Below are positions 11,123 through 24,310 of a stretch of DNA of 64,000 nt, one piece after another. The position numbers and the translations under genes were made by a program. Positions within the stretch are counted from its first letter, which is position 1, and each line of letters opens with the position of its first letter. Location of the stretch: positions 690,205 to 754,204 of the forward strand of contig JAJVDF010000493.1 of NCBI GenBank assembly GCA_022410635.1, read 5' to 3'. Source of the DNA: Tretioscincus oriximinensis. Taxonomy: Eukaryota; Chordata; Lepidosauria; Squamata; Gymnophthalmidae. The notes beneath the pieces are model-generated. The model did no database searches and was not told the DNA's origin. It was given only the letters and a program-made list of their open reading frames with translations.

Positions 11123-11236
11123 GTAATGCAAGTGCTCAATGCTGATGCCATTGTGGTGAAGCTCAACTCCGGTGACTGTAAGACAGTCCATTTGTCCAGC
11201 ATTCGGCCCCCACGGCTTGAGGGGGAAGGGACCCAG
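11123..11236 (+). CDS. SND1: SND1 coding exon 6 of 8 in window (start of SN3)
   Basis: Thirty-eight whole codons encode [20 protein letters not shown], then [18 protein letters not shown], the first strands of the third SN domain. The acceptor is TTTTGTCTTCACAG and the donor GTAGGA at 11237. The exon is phase 0 at both ends. A Cys follows NSGD where I remember Tyr in human, a second Tyr-to-Cys difference relative to my memory of the human protein. The next exon is almost 31 kb away. Confidence 0.95.
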
Positions 11237-11511
11237 GTAGGACTTTTTTACTGAGGTTGCACTATCTTTTCTTGTTGCATGAAAGATTGCGGGGTGGGGA
11301 GATACTGTAACTGCCTAGAAGTCCTTGGTAGGAAAGACCTTTGAACTGAAGTACCACAGAATTCAATTTAAACTCTGCTGTGCCCTCCTGATGTTACTAT
11401 TGCACATTTGTCTCTTCCACCTCTTTTCCACTACAGTGGGCTTCTGATGGGAATATACTCTTGTGAGGTGAAGATATCAGGGCTCATGGATTTAGAATCA
11501 AATGACAACGT

Positions 11512-11933
11512 AAGTCAAGTGTTATGAGAGAGCCACTTTGGTGTGGTGGTTAGAGTGTTGGACTCGTACCCGGTAGTTTCCTGGTTCGATTCCCCACTCT
11601 TCCATGAAAGCCAGCTGGGTGACCTTGGGCCAGTCATGGTTCTTTGAGCAGTCTCAGCCCCACCTACTCCACAGGGTGTCTGTTGTGGAGGAAGCAACAA
11701 AAGCTATGTGCGCCACCTTATAGTTGGCCACTCTGAGACCTTCGGGTATAGGGTGGGTCACAAGTACAAATAATAAATAAATAAATCTTTATTAAATTTC
11801 ATATGGATAATACAAACATTGACACTCATAAATAAAAACAAAAAACCAGACAAAAACCTACTACAATCCTTCTACTCCCCCCTCCCTCTGGAGTCCTTTA
11901 TTAACATATCTATGTCACAAGTCAAGTGTTATG
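11512..11933 (+). mobile_element. Composite retroposon: SINE plus antisense LINE-like 3' segment inside one target-site duplication
   Basis: The 15-base direct repeat AAGTCAAGTGTTATG occurs at 11512-11526 and again, perfectly, at 11919-11933. Between them are a + strand tRNA-type SINE (11527-11785) and, after its AATAAATA tail, a 133-base AT-rich segment (11786-11918) that looks like the antisense 3' end of a LINE (TTTATTAAATTTC...). The two 3' ends face each other. One duplication around both parts suggests one insertion event of a chimera made by template switching. Confidence 0.65.
11527..11785 (+). mobile_element. tRNA-type SINE (Sauria class)
   Basis: The 5' end has GGTGTGGTGGTTAGAGTG (box A-like) and GGTTCGATTCC (box B), the internal RNA polymerase III promoter of a tRNA-derived SINE. 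The body has the GACCTTGGGCCAGTCA block typical of the Sauria SINE. The 3' tail has CTGAGACCTTCGGGTATAGG and AATAAATAAATA. It is complete at the 5' end and directly adjacent to the target duplication. Confidence 0.88.
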
Positions 11934-12424
11934 TGGCTCCCCATATTATGCACAGGTGGCATAATATGGTTGAAATAACAATAACAAAATGACGTCCAAG
12001 CTATGCAAGTTAGCCTCTGGCATATTGCAGGCCAGATGCCTGTTTAGATGCTGCTGTGTTCCTGTGTGCCACTGCCATTCTATGGACCCAACCCATGGGC
12101 CATTGCTCACTTAATAGTCTTTACAAGGGTTTCTGTTTTGCTGGTCTTGTCTTCATTTGAAGAGCTTCTGGCGCATTTCTTTCTCAATCTATCTCATGCT
12201 GTGATTTGTCACTAAGCTGTTTTGGTTGGGCTGGGGCTACTGTGCTAAAACAGAGATTTGGTCATTCTAATGGATTTTTGGGGTGCTGCTGAAGAGGAGG
12301 CAAGATCTGGGGAGTGGGGTAGGGAAATGAGATGGACAGTGCTTTTGCAAGAAGTCATGTAAGGTCCCCTTTTGGTCCCACTTTCATCCATACAGCTGTC
12401 GTGCAAACTGGATTTTGTTCGTTT

Positions 12425-12725
12425 CAAAACAATTTTATTGTTTTCATATTCTTTATACTATTGTATAAAATAGCATTCATTGATGATATTTAAAACATAA
12501 AGTTGCTGTCATGTTTTGATTTCCCCCTTCATGAACCCTCCCCATTCCCCCCAGTTAACGTTTACAATATAGGGGATTACATCTGAAATGTTAATCTAAA
12601 TTTTGCCACATCACTTCTCATTCTGCCTAACGTATAATTCTTTACTACTAACCATTTTTGTGTATATTTTTTCTGTATATTTTCTAGATTATTGATTATG
12701 TAGTTTGTTCCCAATCTGACTGTGA
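12425..12725 (-). repeat. Possible antisense LINE 3' segment, AT-rich
   Basis: The left end (CAATTTTATTGTTTTC) resembles the reverse complement of a LINE polyadenylation end, like those at 11786 and 54994, followed by AT-rich sequence with a C-rich CCCTCCCCATTCCCCCC run. I have no protein-level support. Confidence 0.25.
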
Positions 12726-14654
12726 AAACACAGGCCTGCAATCAGTAGTTGCCTTTTGGGATTGTCCTGTCAGCAATATCTGGGCTCTTTCTAGACAGCT
12801 GTTTTCTTCTTGGCTTCCTTCAACCCCACAATTGGAAATCTAGCCATTTTGAATGTTTTGCCAAGGATCTGAATGTTGTTTGACTCTCCTCTGATCCTAT
12901 TTTTTTGTTTAGGAAAGGTAATCTATTCTCAAATGGGTTACCATTTAGGGCTTTTCTCAGTATCGATGGCTCTTAATTATAGTGGACCACAAATGCTAAG
13001 GGGCAGAGGAAGAACTGGCTCAAAAGCACTAGTTGGCATGCAGGGCAGGGTAACATTTGATCCCTAGGCAGCATGATTCAGGCCTCTCCATGCACATGAA
13101 GAACAGAGTTGTGCTTTTGGGTGGTATGAGGATGTGTGTGGTGTAAGGGTCTGTACAATGGCTGTGTATCTGTCCTTGTCAAAGGGAATCCCTCTGCAAA
13201 ATAACTGCCTGTAACTGATTTGTTATGAACCAATATCTTGATTCTATACGACTGAGGGGCCTGCTTCAGTGGAAACCCATCCTTTTCTCCCTGTTTGCAG
13301 AATGCTTGGTAGAGTGACTTTAATTTGACAGTGTCCTGGTAGAACCCACAAATAGTGCTTGCATGAGCTTCATCGGTGGGGCTTTGGAGAGTCACAGGAG
13401 CCTTTTGCGTTAAACCGTCAAGTAATGGAAGATTTGTCTCTAGGGCTTGGGAGCCGAGCTGCTTCAGCAGCAGAAAGAACTGGGCAAGATCAGCTTTTCT
13501 TTGAAGGCAGTTAGATTTTATTTTTTCCTAAAGTGAGAGAGCTTTGAAATGTTGCTGTGCATATACTGGAAGAGATTATGAAGGTTCTGTACCAGAGACA
13601 AAGCATTTAAGAGGTGTGAGGAAGAAAGGGCACAGAAGGTGAGTGTAGCTGAGGAAGATGGATGGCAAAGTTGANAAGTATCAGGACGATGCTGGATTAG
13701 TAGGGCTGCCAGGGTGAAGTGTAGTGCCATGAAAGGATAGATGGGCAAGTGCTCAGCTGAGAAGGGTTGTGCAGAGGTGTGTAGTATTTCTAAGTATGTC
13801 AGATACAAGGGTTGATGAATTTTTCTCTAGGAAAAGCTGAGCAAGAGGTTGCTCTCATGAGAGCTTTGGGTCTTTTCTGGGTGCTCTTCCATTTTGGTCT
13901 GGATTGAGGACTGTAGCTGGATCCAGGCACCAGAAAAGGAGCAGCAGGGAAAACCCCTGCACTATGCAGGCATTGTACCAGAAAAGGCCTGTTTCTGGAA
14001 CCTTTTCTAGTACAAGGATGTCCATTGCCTTTGGAACTGCTAGCTATGAAAACAGAACAGGGTGAAGCATGGGCCATCTGTCCAGCGGGTTCCTCATCCT
14101 GAGCATACTTCACCACTGAGATGTGGATACAATCTTGGATGGATTACCTGTGGCCTTTAGCTCTCAAATTTAAGGTCCCAATCCCTTATCTCTGCAGGCT
14201 TTTCTTTCCCAAGCCCATCTAGAGACTTTTTGCAGGTCAAGCAAGAGCTGCTCACAGTCCGTCCCTGGTTCCTAGCTGGACTCTGATATCGGCTTCACTT
14301 GTTGCCCTAAAAGGAAACAGTGAAGAAGCAAAGATGTATAAAGTCCACCAACCTAATCTTGAAATAGGGTAATGCGGTTAATTTGTCTACCAAAAAGCTC
14401 TCCTACAAATTGGATTGTTATTATATTGGGCCCTTTAAAATAATAATAAAACAGTTAAATCCTGTTGTTTTTATACTTAGCTGATTTATCACATGAAGGT
14501 TCAGCTAATGCAAAAACAGCATCCCCAATCCCAGATTGTCCAGTCCTGCCCTCACTTCCCGAAAGAGAAATGACAATAATTAGTACATGTGTTGAGCTAC
14601 AGTGCGGCTAAATGCGTATGGAGTGATATCAAGGATGTCTTGGCCTCTTGGTTG

Positions 14655-14862
14655 GTGTATCAATGGCTACTAGAATGGATAACTAAGTGTTGCCTTTAGG
14701 TTGGAAAAACAGAATTGATGTCTCTAAAGGCCAATTATAGGGAGTCCAGAGCAGGTTTTACCTCTTCCTTCTATTTGACATGCCACCATGAGAGATGGAA
14801 TACTGAATTAGATGGGCTATGGAGTGATCCAGCAAGGCTCCTCTTATCCTTTTATGAGGAAG
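14655..14862 (+). repeat. CR1-type LINE 3' end, diverged
   Basis: Recognisable blocks are TATCAATGGCTACTAG, TTAGATGGGCTATGG and AGTGATCCAGCAAGGCTCC, the CR1 3' UTR and its end. No terminal microsatellite is preserved. Confidence 0.7.
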
Positions 14863-14898
14863 ACAGTAGTATCATGGTTAGTGTTTGTTATGGTATGA

Positions 14899-15158
14899 AT
14901 GACACAGTCATTAAGAGACAGTCTTTCAACTGAGCAGTTCTCAAAGCCTTGTGTTGGCTTTGTGAGTGAGCACTCTCTATAGGCCTCACTTTAGCCAACT
15001 CAGCTGATTGAAAGAGAGTAGATTTTCAGTCTACATTTCAAGTAGATTAATGAGTATCACCATTATTCTGGTGGGGAAGATAGAATAGATGTAGGTCTTC
15101 AGCTGAAAATTAACCTTGTAAGCCTCTCGGAGTCCCTTTGGCATAAAACCAGATTCTT
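14899..15158 (+). mobile_element. tRNA-type SINE, second family, copy 1
   Basis: It aligns with the copies at 53043-53290 and 60068-60365. Shared blocks are GACACAGTCATTAAGAG (box A-like), CAACTCAGCTGATTGAAAG, AGTAGATTAATGAGTA, GGTGGGGAAGATAGAA and AAATTAACCTTGTAAGCC. It is a + strand copy with about the same internal layout as the copy at 60 kb. Confidence 0.7.
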
Positions 15159-17864
15159 TTTTTTGTTTCTTGTCCTCCTCCTCCTCCTCATTATTATTAT
15201 GTTTGGATCTTTTATTCCTTTGGGATAATGCAGGAATATAAGGTAATAAGCATATTGCAGCAACAAAATTGTAAGGTCCTGCAAGGGGACTAGAAGGAAG
15301 CATTGACTGAAATTCAGAGTTTCCAAGAAGGATGGAACTGTCTCATTTCATGCTTATTGTGTTTTTGGCAGATAATGCAATAGTCTCTGGTGCCACTTGG
15401 ATTTCTTTCTTTACTCCAATGTGCATCCTTCGCAAGTCCATGATTCTTTCATTTTGATTCCAGCTTGCTTTGGCAGAAATTTCATCTGCCTCACTAACTG
15501 TGTGGCGAATATGTGAGGAAGTCCTGAGTGGTACCAGCTCCATGCTGCTATTGGCCTCCTCACACTAGTTCCACCCAGCATCTCCACCCGTACTATTAAT
15601 CAGCTCATTTAGGTCCCTTGGCAGAAACCTTGCTAAGATCCATATAATATTGTCTGAATACCTTCTGAGAATTAACTAAGCAAACTGGGCATTCGGAAAA
15701 GAAAGAAGACAAACGTTTCGGGCCAATTCCTGCTGACTTCTAAGGATTTTGCCTCCACTGCTTTGTGTTCCGGGTGTCTTTTGTCTCTTGTTTAGTGGGA
15801 GCATTTTGAGATGCCTTCCATAGACTGCAATATAGAGAACAGGTTTGAGTCTTAATCTAGGGACTTCCTGTTCTACCTTTTCTTTCCTTCTAGAGTCATT
15901 TGTTCACTAGGCATGGGCAGTCTTGGTTCAAACCACATATTTTCAACAATATCTCCGCCTGATTTTCCTTGTCTGCTCTGTGTGTATCTATTCACTGGTA
16001 CTTAGAACTTTTGAGTTTGGTGATGCCTCTGGATTCTTAGTATGAAGCTCATTCTCTGACATTTTGAAGGCCTCCCACCATGTAGAAATAACAGTGTTTC
16101 TAGTCTATAGCAGCAGTGCTGTAAAGCAAAATCTTCCCTCTCATCCATCATCCAATAGAAAGGATGTATCCATTTTGCCCATTCTCATCTTTATAATCCT
16201 TAGCCACGGTACTAGCACATCCTCATGATGCATCACTGGAGGAGAGGATTAGTGGGCAACTTAGCTGTCCCTTGTGTCAGGCAGGACTATGGAAATTTAG
16301 CTTGGGAGGGTCTTCCTCACCAGATTCCCTAGCAACATGCATTCATAGAGTGATCAGAGTGTCTCTGGGACATGAGAGGCAGGACACTTTCCTAACTTCT
16401 TTCTGAGGCTCAGACACGGAGAGGTAGCAAATTGTGAGCTGGATGATGGGCTTTGACATCTCTTTCTTAAGTGGTTCTTGACTGACTTCATGAAATTTCC
16501 AACTTGCGCCTACAGAGAGGTTCCTTGCCATGCCTGATGATGAGTGCAAAGTTATCAGTTTGCCATATGTCTTGTCGTATTTTGCTTGCAGGCTGTATCC
16601 CTGGGCTGGGGACCAGAAAAGAGATCTGCAGTACTGAGAAGATGTGCTCTGTGTCCTTAGAGAGAAGCTGTTTGTCACTTGTCGGGCAAAGGGGGTGGGT
16701 AGACAGGGTCTGAGATCTGGCTGCCATGGTGCCCAATGTCTCTCACTGGTTCTCTACAGTGTCTGCCTGTTGGGTTAAGAGCGACTGGAAGAAAAAGCAT
16801 TAAAGAATTTGCAGGGTAATAAAAGATGAATAAGGAGCAGGCCATGAACTGATCAGGATCTTGCCTGAGTTAAATGGTGTTACAAGGTTCCCAGGCGCGT
16901 ACCACTGTGTGTTGTAAGGGAGCTGATTTGGACTGCCTGTAATTGGCCACGCGGCTGCATGGGGCGGCTTGGCTGCTGGAGCATCGAACTGCGAAGAAGC
17001 ACTAAGTGCCTTAATGGGCTCTTTTGCCTGCGCTGGAGTTCTGAGCTGTTTGGAGCAGAGAAGGGAGGATGGGGGATGAGATGCCGAAGCAGCCGCTTCA
17101 TCAATATTGAATGGCAGGCAAGGCGGCTTTCCAGGAAGCTCTGGTGAAGTCTGTGCTTAGGAAACCTGTTCTCCCCCGGAGGCAGAATGCGCATTCGGCC
17201 GGAAAAGTGATTAGTTTGCATGATTCTCTAGTGGCCTCCTAGATTTCCTTCTCAACTGCATGCATGTACACATGCACATGCACGTGTAACACTTGGCATG
17301 GTAATTGCCTGCAAGGATCCATGTGAAGCAGAGGCCTAGTGCTGGGTGTTTATCTGCAGAAATGTGGGTGGGCAATGTTTTCGCTTTGCTCTTGTGGTTC
17401 TGTAAACACATGTGGCTACTGAGGCCTTTTCAGCCTTGGCCAAGCTGTCTTTCTCCTTGGAGCAAATGAACAGCTATTGCTGTTATGGTTCCCTCCTCTT
17501 CCCCATTTCCTGCAAGCAGGCAGGAAAACTTAGTAGTCTACAAAGTCGGATGGAAATACACGGTAATGAGAGTGTGCTCAGTTGTCCCTACCCACCATGC
17601 TCACAGGCAAATTGATATCTTGGCTGCCCCTCTTAGTATATCCAGACCTTGAGCTTTCCTGTGCACACATTTGCTTCCAATAGAACTGAAGTGTGCATGT
17701 GTGTCCTTACCAGGCACTGGTGGAAGCCAAGGTAACTGTGGCTCCTCCTTACCATGAGGGGAATCATAATTCTGTTGAGTTCCACTCTGCTTTGTGTCCC
17801 TTAGCAGACAGGCAATGCATGGATGAAAAGCCAGGCCAAAGGAGCATGAGAGGAGGCTCTGTTG

Positions 17865-18260
17865 TGTTAGACCATAAAAGGAGCCGTGCTGAATGGGCCA
17901 GAGCCCATCTAGTCCAGCATTCTGTTTCACACAGTGACCCATCAATTGCACCTGGTCCGTCTGAAACAGAAGGCGGCAAAATTTTCACCTGTTCTTAATG
18001 CTCTGAATATGGTATTTCAGGAATACTGCCTGTTTCTCCATCCTGGAGGGTAGTATCCAAAGATCCATCTTAGTAGCTTGATACCGTTGTCTAGGCCTGT
18101 CATAAAGCTATCCAGACTGCTAGCTACCACCACCTTTTCTGGAAGCAAATTATACCGGTTGATGACCCTCTGGTGAAAAAAGTCCTCATTCTTCTGAACA
18201 TCAGTTTCAAGGTATGCCCCCTGGTTCTAGTGTTGTGTTGTTGCTCTGCAGGCATGTTGA
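17865..18260 (-). repeat. CR1-type LINE 3' end, antisense
   Basis: The + strand begins with GGGCCAGAGCCCATCTAGTC, CAGCATTCTG and a CACACAGTGACCC block, and continues into the reverse complement of the ORF2 C-terminus (GCTAGCTACCACCACCTTTT, CTGGAAGCAAATTAT). It is 5'-truncated and antisense to SND1. Confidence 0.85.
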
Positions 18261-18814
18261 GGTGGCCAAGAAACCCAACGTTCTTTTGGACTGTGTATGG
18301 ATGGCACTGCGGTGACTTCACAGGATTTCAGAACTATAGATTTGGAAGGGCCTGGCATAGGATTTCTCTATGTACTTCCTTGCTATAATAACCAAGAGAC
18401 TGTTTCCCAGGTTTTGCTCATTACCCTCTCAGGCTTCAATACAGGCTTCTCTATTCTGTTTTTTATATTCGTTGCCTACTTTGCAAACAGAAGATCCCAG
18501 GTCCCATTCTAGGGCAACTGGCCTTTGGAGCTTGGCTTGATGAGTTTGGGAACCACTTTCTATTTCTTCAGTCTGGCATGCCCTCAGGTGGATTTGGTAT
18601 GGTTTAGTTCTTCACAATGACCAGGGGCTGGCAGTCTGAGGAGGATACATCACTTCCTTTAGTATCCTCTGTGCCTTGTCCAAATCTTGTTGAAGCTGCA
18701 AGTGTGTTCATTCTTGGATCATCTAGCCCATATGCAAAGAGCTACCCTGCCTGCCTACCTCAATCTCTGGTATTTTGCTTTGTAGGTTGATTCATGATTC
18801 GAGCTACAAAGGAC

Positions 18815-18937
18815 TGCTCATCCTTCCCACTTTTAGATACTGTTTTTAATTTGTCAACTTTGTATTGTTTTATGGTTGGACGCCCTGAGACCTTCCGGGT
18901 AAGGCAAGGTATAAGTACAAATAAATGAAATAAATCT
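18815..18937 (+). repeat. L2-like LINE 3' tail
   Basis: It contains CTTTTAGATACTGTTTTTAA, GCCCTGAGACCTTCCGGGTA and GTATAAGTACAAATAAATGA, the same 3' UTR and tail as the element at 58105-58360. Confidence 0.7.
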
Positions 18938-19394
18938 TCTGTCCACATTCTAGCATTGGTCTTATGCACCTGTATTGTTCTTGCTTTCTGACTTATGAAA
19001 ATTAAACAGCATCAGATGTCCTACACAGAAACATCAACTTTCCCATAGAGGTCTATATAGTTAAAGCTATGTTTTTTTCCAGTAACTATTATATGGTTGT
19101 GAGAGTTGCTATAAGGAAAGCTGGGCGCTGGAAAGTAGATGTTTCAAAACTGTGGTGCTGGAGAAGACTCTTGGACTGAAAAGAACAAATCAGTCAATAT
19201 TGGTGAAAATCAACCCTGATTTTTCTGAAACTGAAGCTCAAATACTTTGGCTACAAATTGAGAAGATAGGACTCATTGGGGAAATACCCTGATATGGGAA
19301 AGAACACAAAAGAAGAAGGGAGGCCTAAGATGAGGTGAAATGATAATGTCATAGAGGCAACCAGTGTGAGTTTGGCCAGGTTTCAAGAAGCAGT

Positions 19395-19826
19395 GGTGGT
19401 GATCTGATTGAAGTGTACGAAATCATGCATGGGATGGATAGGGTGAACAGAGAAAAATGTTTTCTCTATCACACTACACTAGGACCGGAGGGCACTCCTT
19501 GATACTGATGGGTGGAAAAGTAAGAACAGACAAAGAAAAGTATTTTTTCACCCAGAGGCCTGTGGAATTTACTTCCTGAAGAGGTAGTGGTAGCTAACAG
19601 CTTGGATAGCTTCAAGACAGGACTAGACAGGTTTATGGACATCAAGGATAGTAGGATGAATGTCTGGATGTTGCCTCCGGGATGGAACAACAGGCAGGAC
19701 TCCTGAAATACCATTTGCAGGGAGTCATGAATAGGTGCATATTTTGCTTTCCTCTGTTCAGACTGCCCAGGTGCATGTGGTGGGCTCTGGTCCGATTCAG
19801 TATGGCTCTTCTTATGTTCTTATGAC
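19395..19826 (+). repeat. CR1-type LINE 3' end
   Basis: The sense strand starts in the ORF2 C-terminal region (GTGATCTGATTGAAGTGTAC) and passes through the TTACTTCCTGAAGAGGTAGT block and the 3' UTR. It ends at GCTCTTCTTATGTTCTTATG, the typical terminal repeat. It is about 430 bases, 5'-truncated, and frame-broken relative to the copy at 49 kb. Confidence 0.88.
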
Positions 19827-20584
19827 AGAGGAGTCTGGCTTGCTATGTTCCATATGGTTGAATGCCTGAACAACAACAATAACAACAGATGTCCTGATAT
19901 TTCCTCCTAGTACAGGTGTCGTCATTTTAGTTATCCCTTTGTACTTGGCACTAACCCTGTGTGGCATTCAGTGTGACAGAATCCTAACCAAGGTATGAAA
20001 TTTACTGCGATTCCATTCCTAGCCATACTTTTGATCCAAATGCCAATGATCAAATACCATTAGCTCAGATCCCTGTGCATAGTATGTGTTAATCTATTTT
20101 GATGTGCAGTAGTCTGTTGTTGCTTTTGGCAGTTTTTGGACTCTTCACATCCTCAGCTTGTTTTTACCAGCCTAATTTGTTATCATAGCTAAATGGCAAT
20201 TTTCCTGCAGGTCTTTTACCAGGTGATGCAGACTAGATGAATGTAGGATAGCTTTGCCTGATCTTTATTGCCTTTGCAAGAGCTACTGGAATTATCAGTC
20301 CAGACCTTGGATCTATTCTTGCCTGAATTTCAGTCCCCTTGTTTCCTTTATTGGTTTGACAGATGCATTTGAGGCATCTGCTGATTGCTTGCTATATATA
20401 TGTAAGGGGCATGCTGTAAGTCAGGTTGGTTGACCTTGTGGTATTTTACTGTTTACATAGAATATCTTTCTAGAACCCAGACACGTGGAGAAGGCCAAGA
20501 GGCAATGGGCTGGCCTATGTGTGGAACACGATAATGAATTACATAGATTGTGGTTTGAATCAAGACTCACCCTATTTCCTATAG

Positions 20585-20820
20585 GATTAGACAAAGGTAT
20601 CGATGATTATTAAAATGAATAGATAGATGCCTGAGTAGCACCTCCAGACTGGAGTAAGTTGTCTCTGAAAGTTATTTTCATGTTGAGTTGAGTGCAAGTG
20701 AAGGTTTTGCTTCATGCTCTGTTTAAGATGTCTAGAAGCAATATTTGGGCCACTATGGGATCCATGCAGTGGGGCAGGATTGCTGGACTAGAGCTTGATC
20801 TAACAGAGTTCCTTTTATGA
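20585..20820 (+). repeat. CR1-type LINE 3' end, old
   Basis: Weak but ordered matches: GATTAGACAAAGGTAT, GTGAAGGTTTTGCTTCATGC, GGGCCACTATGGGATC and CTAACAGAGTTCCTTTTATG. It is strongly diverged. Confidence 0.5.
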
Positions 20821-23800
20821 GTTTAACCTCATTGATTACCATGGATTCCAGTGTTATCAAAAAAAGGATTTTTATTATTTTAGGACTCCGTTTGCTTTAA
20901 AGAGCATGGTGTTCTGCCCTTTCCATATGGTCATTTTAAAGGTATAACTATTATAGTATCATGATGATAAATTATTTAATAAAATTACAACTGTTTCCAT
21001 CTGTACGGTCTCCTCTTTGAGGCTTGACAGCTACTTTGAAGAAGTGAGTGGGAAGCAGCCTTGTGTAAGGCAGGTGCTCATGCTTGGATTTTATGCTTTC
21101 CCTAGAAAGCAAACCACTTTCTGTCTGTACCTAGGGTCACCAGGAGTCTGTTCAGCCCACTATTTTGAACTCACCAGGGTAAGTAGATTTTCTTTTTGCA
21201 CTGTTGTGAATCATTTTCCCTTTTTGGTATTATCCTATTTTGTTACCTGTTTGACCTGTTCAGAAAATTCCTTAAAGGCCTCCACACAATTCAATGTGCT
21301 TTACCCATACTGAACAGTCTGGTGCCTTGGGTTAATACAGATGTTGTTCATATTTGATTCTTGATCATTTATGAGCATGTCAAAAGTATTGGTTTCAGTG
21401 GAGATCTTTAGGCTTATTAGCTTCACTGTCTGCTGTGTGTATAAAGGGTCTTGGCAAGGGACCTGGTTAAAGCTTTTGGAAAGTCTCAGTGATAGGATGT
21501 CTCTTGCTTTGAGCTCTCATTAGGGGAGCAAGTGTCACGTGAACCTTGCGTGTTACTAGCCCACAGGCAATGGGGCATCACTAAATTATCCCAATATAAA
21601 ATGTTAAGGATTGGTGTCAGCCAGTTTGAGAGAAGACAGCAAGGTCTATGAGCTTCATGTCACTTGGGAAGCTTCTGGATACACTTACCTGCATTGGCTG
21701 CTACAGAGACATTGAAGTGCAGAATTTTTCTTTATTAGGGCTTTGGAAACTAATACTATGCAAATTACTCTAAATTCAGTACTTGCTCAGCTGTATGAGA
21801 TTGTTATAAGACAACAGGCTTGGTTTCCCAGTCTACCTAACAACTAGTGGATGATCTTTAGGAAAAAGGAAAATAGCCCAACATAGATCACCATGAACTA
21901 TTTTTATTGAGCAATTTGTGTTTAGACATATTATTGTTGCAATGTGACACATAAGTATTAGATATCCTTAGCTGAAAGCAACTTTCCAAAAAGGATCAAA
22001 CACAGAACAGAAATTGAAAAGGTGAGAATTGTAGTTTCCTTTCATTATTTAAACGCTTTGCATAATTTCACTATAACTATGGTCATTTGTTCTGTCCTGT
22101 TTTAGCTGGCAACACCCATGAAGAAGAGCAAGATTTACACTTTTAAAAAAAACATTAATTACATAAATTCATTTTTACAATCAATATGTGGTAGCTCAGT
22201 TATCATAAGTGTTACACAATATAATCTCTACTACATTAGTACTAGAAATATATACAGTTGCTTATTCATCACAAAAATGTCTTAGCTTCAGTTAATCCAC
22301 TTTAAAGCACATAACTTTTCAGACATTTCCATCTCCCTTATCAGCATTTCCATGTCTTAATTTACACATGCTTTCTATTGCCATAAAAGGTAGCAGTATA
22401 TAATAGCATAGTCAGTATCCAAATGCCACAATTTTTCACAAATCAAGGCACTTACAGATAGAATTGTCAAAAATTCTGAGTCCAGAATAACAATGAATGA
22501 ACTGGGATGCCAAACCCATGAACAGAGTCGGTTGTTGTTGATAAGGTTGGTTGTTAGCAACACCCTGATGTGAACCTGAGACTCTACTATAGCCTTCTAA
22601 CTGCTCACTGGCAAAACTGCTGCTGAACTTGACATTATTCATATCACACACTTATACTATTTATCTGACTATATAAAATGGCTACCATTCTTCTCTGCAG
22701 AAAACTATTTCTATTTGTTGCACAGAGTACTCTGACTCTTGTTCTATCTCAGCTTCGTTATTTGATTCCTCATAGGAGGAGGAAGGTGGTATCATACTTT
22801 CTGACTTTGATTTTGAAGAGTTGTTTCAATTCCTAAGTAGAAAGCTGAAACAGTCGAAGCAAAATATTGTAAGGCTGGATTTCCCTGTCTTATGTTTCTG
22901 TGTTTTGAAATCTGCACTGCAAACACCTTGTTCTCTAAAAATGGAACTGGGAAAAAATGGCTTGATCATGGATTCATATTCCATCCGTTCCGCAGGATGG
23001 CCAGTGATTCAATCTCTTTCCAGTCACTTTCAAGCAAATCAAATATAGATCCTTGTTGCTTATGTGACACATAACTTTGGTTATGCAACTTTTGGTTATT
23101 TACTGTTGTATAAGGAATGGTACCAGTGCATTTTGGGGAAAGAGGCAGCACCTATTTACAGAGGCTGAGGAAACAGCCAATCCAAGTATTTCCTGTTTGT
23201 ATTTAAAATCTGAAGCATTGGTGTATTTTCTTGCTCTTCTATTTCTCTTTAATTGGAATAAACTTCTCCAAGATCAAAGAAAACATGAGCTGGAATGGAC
23301 TTTACACATTATGAATGTTGTGTTCACCTACCACCTCTTGTACTTTACAAAATTGTCATTGTTTAATGTAGCAGTCTATAGTATTAAATTATTTTGATGT
23401 TTGTTAACCATGCATTATAATACATAAAAGAGTTTTATTGACCTTGATTTCTAAAGCTCTAAGCAACTCAGGGCCCACATACAGTATGCTAAGGTATGTG
23501 AACTGCCTTTTTCCATAGAGACTTGTCCAGGTTTTAAGGTCAATAGGGGCATCTGATAATGATACCTACATTTGAGCAGCAACTGCTGCACTCTACAGAT
23601 CCTTCTTGGAGATGATTCTAGGATTATGGAGTGCCCTCCCATTCCTGAGCACAATAGAATATATTTTCCTTCTAGTACTTGTTGCTAACATTCCTGTATG
23701 GCCTCTAAGGTCCTTACCATTTGTTACTGCTATAGTTCAGCAGTTTCGAGATGACTCGGACAATAAGTCTTTATTACAATATAGTTTACTGGACCAATTT

Positions 23801-24310
23801 CAAAAGAAAAAAGGTGAAGCCGTTACAGAAAAAGTGATTTTTATACCCCTGCCCAGGTGAAAGCATTGGGGAGGAGTTCACATGTACAAGATGGCAGGCA
23901 CAGGGCTGAGTACATATGGCAGACACTGACTACAAAAAGGAAGCAGAATTGCAATCAAGCCGAGTTTCGTAATTAAGATATGACAAAGAATGAAATGGGA
24001 AGAATTGGTGAGAAGACAAAGGCAGTTGGAAGAGGCAATATCTGATATTAAAAGAGAAACTTGTAAGACAACGGTGTATACTGTGGCTATTTACAAATAC
24101 AAACAATCGGTGGTAAAAAGCAAAGTTTCTGGGCAGTGTTTGAAAGTCCATCAAAGTCTTTTGTAAGATGGAAAGGGTGAATGGATGAGTGATCAAGAGG
24201 ATGCAGGAAGGCAAAGTTCATCAGTATTCAAGGCGAGGAGAGATTTCATCTCATCTTGGGTGACTGACAAACCAAACAATCCCAAAAACACTAAGGAGAA
24301 AATATACCAC

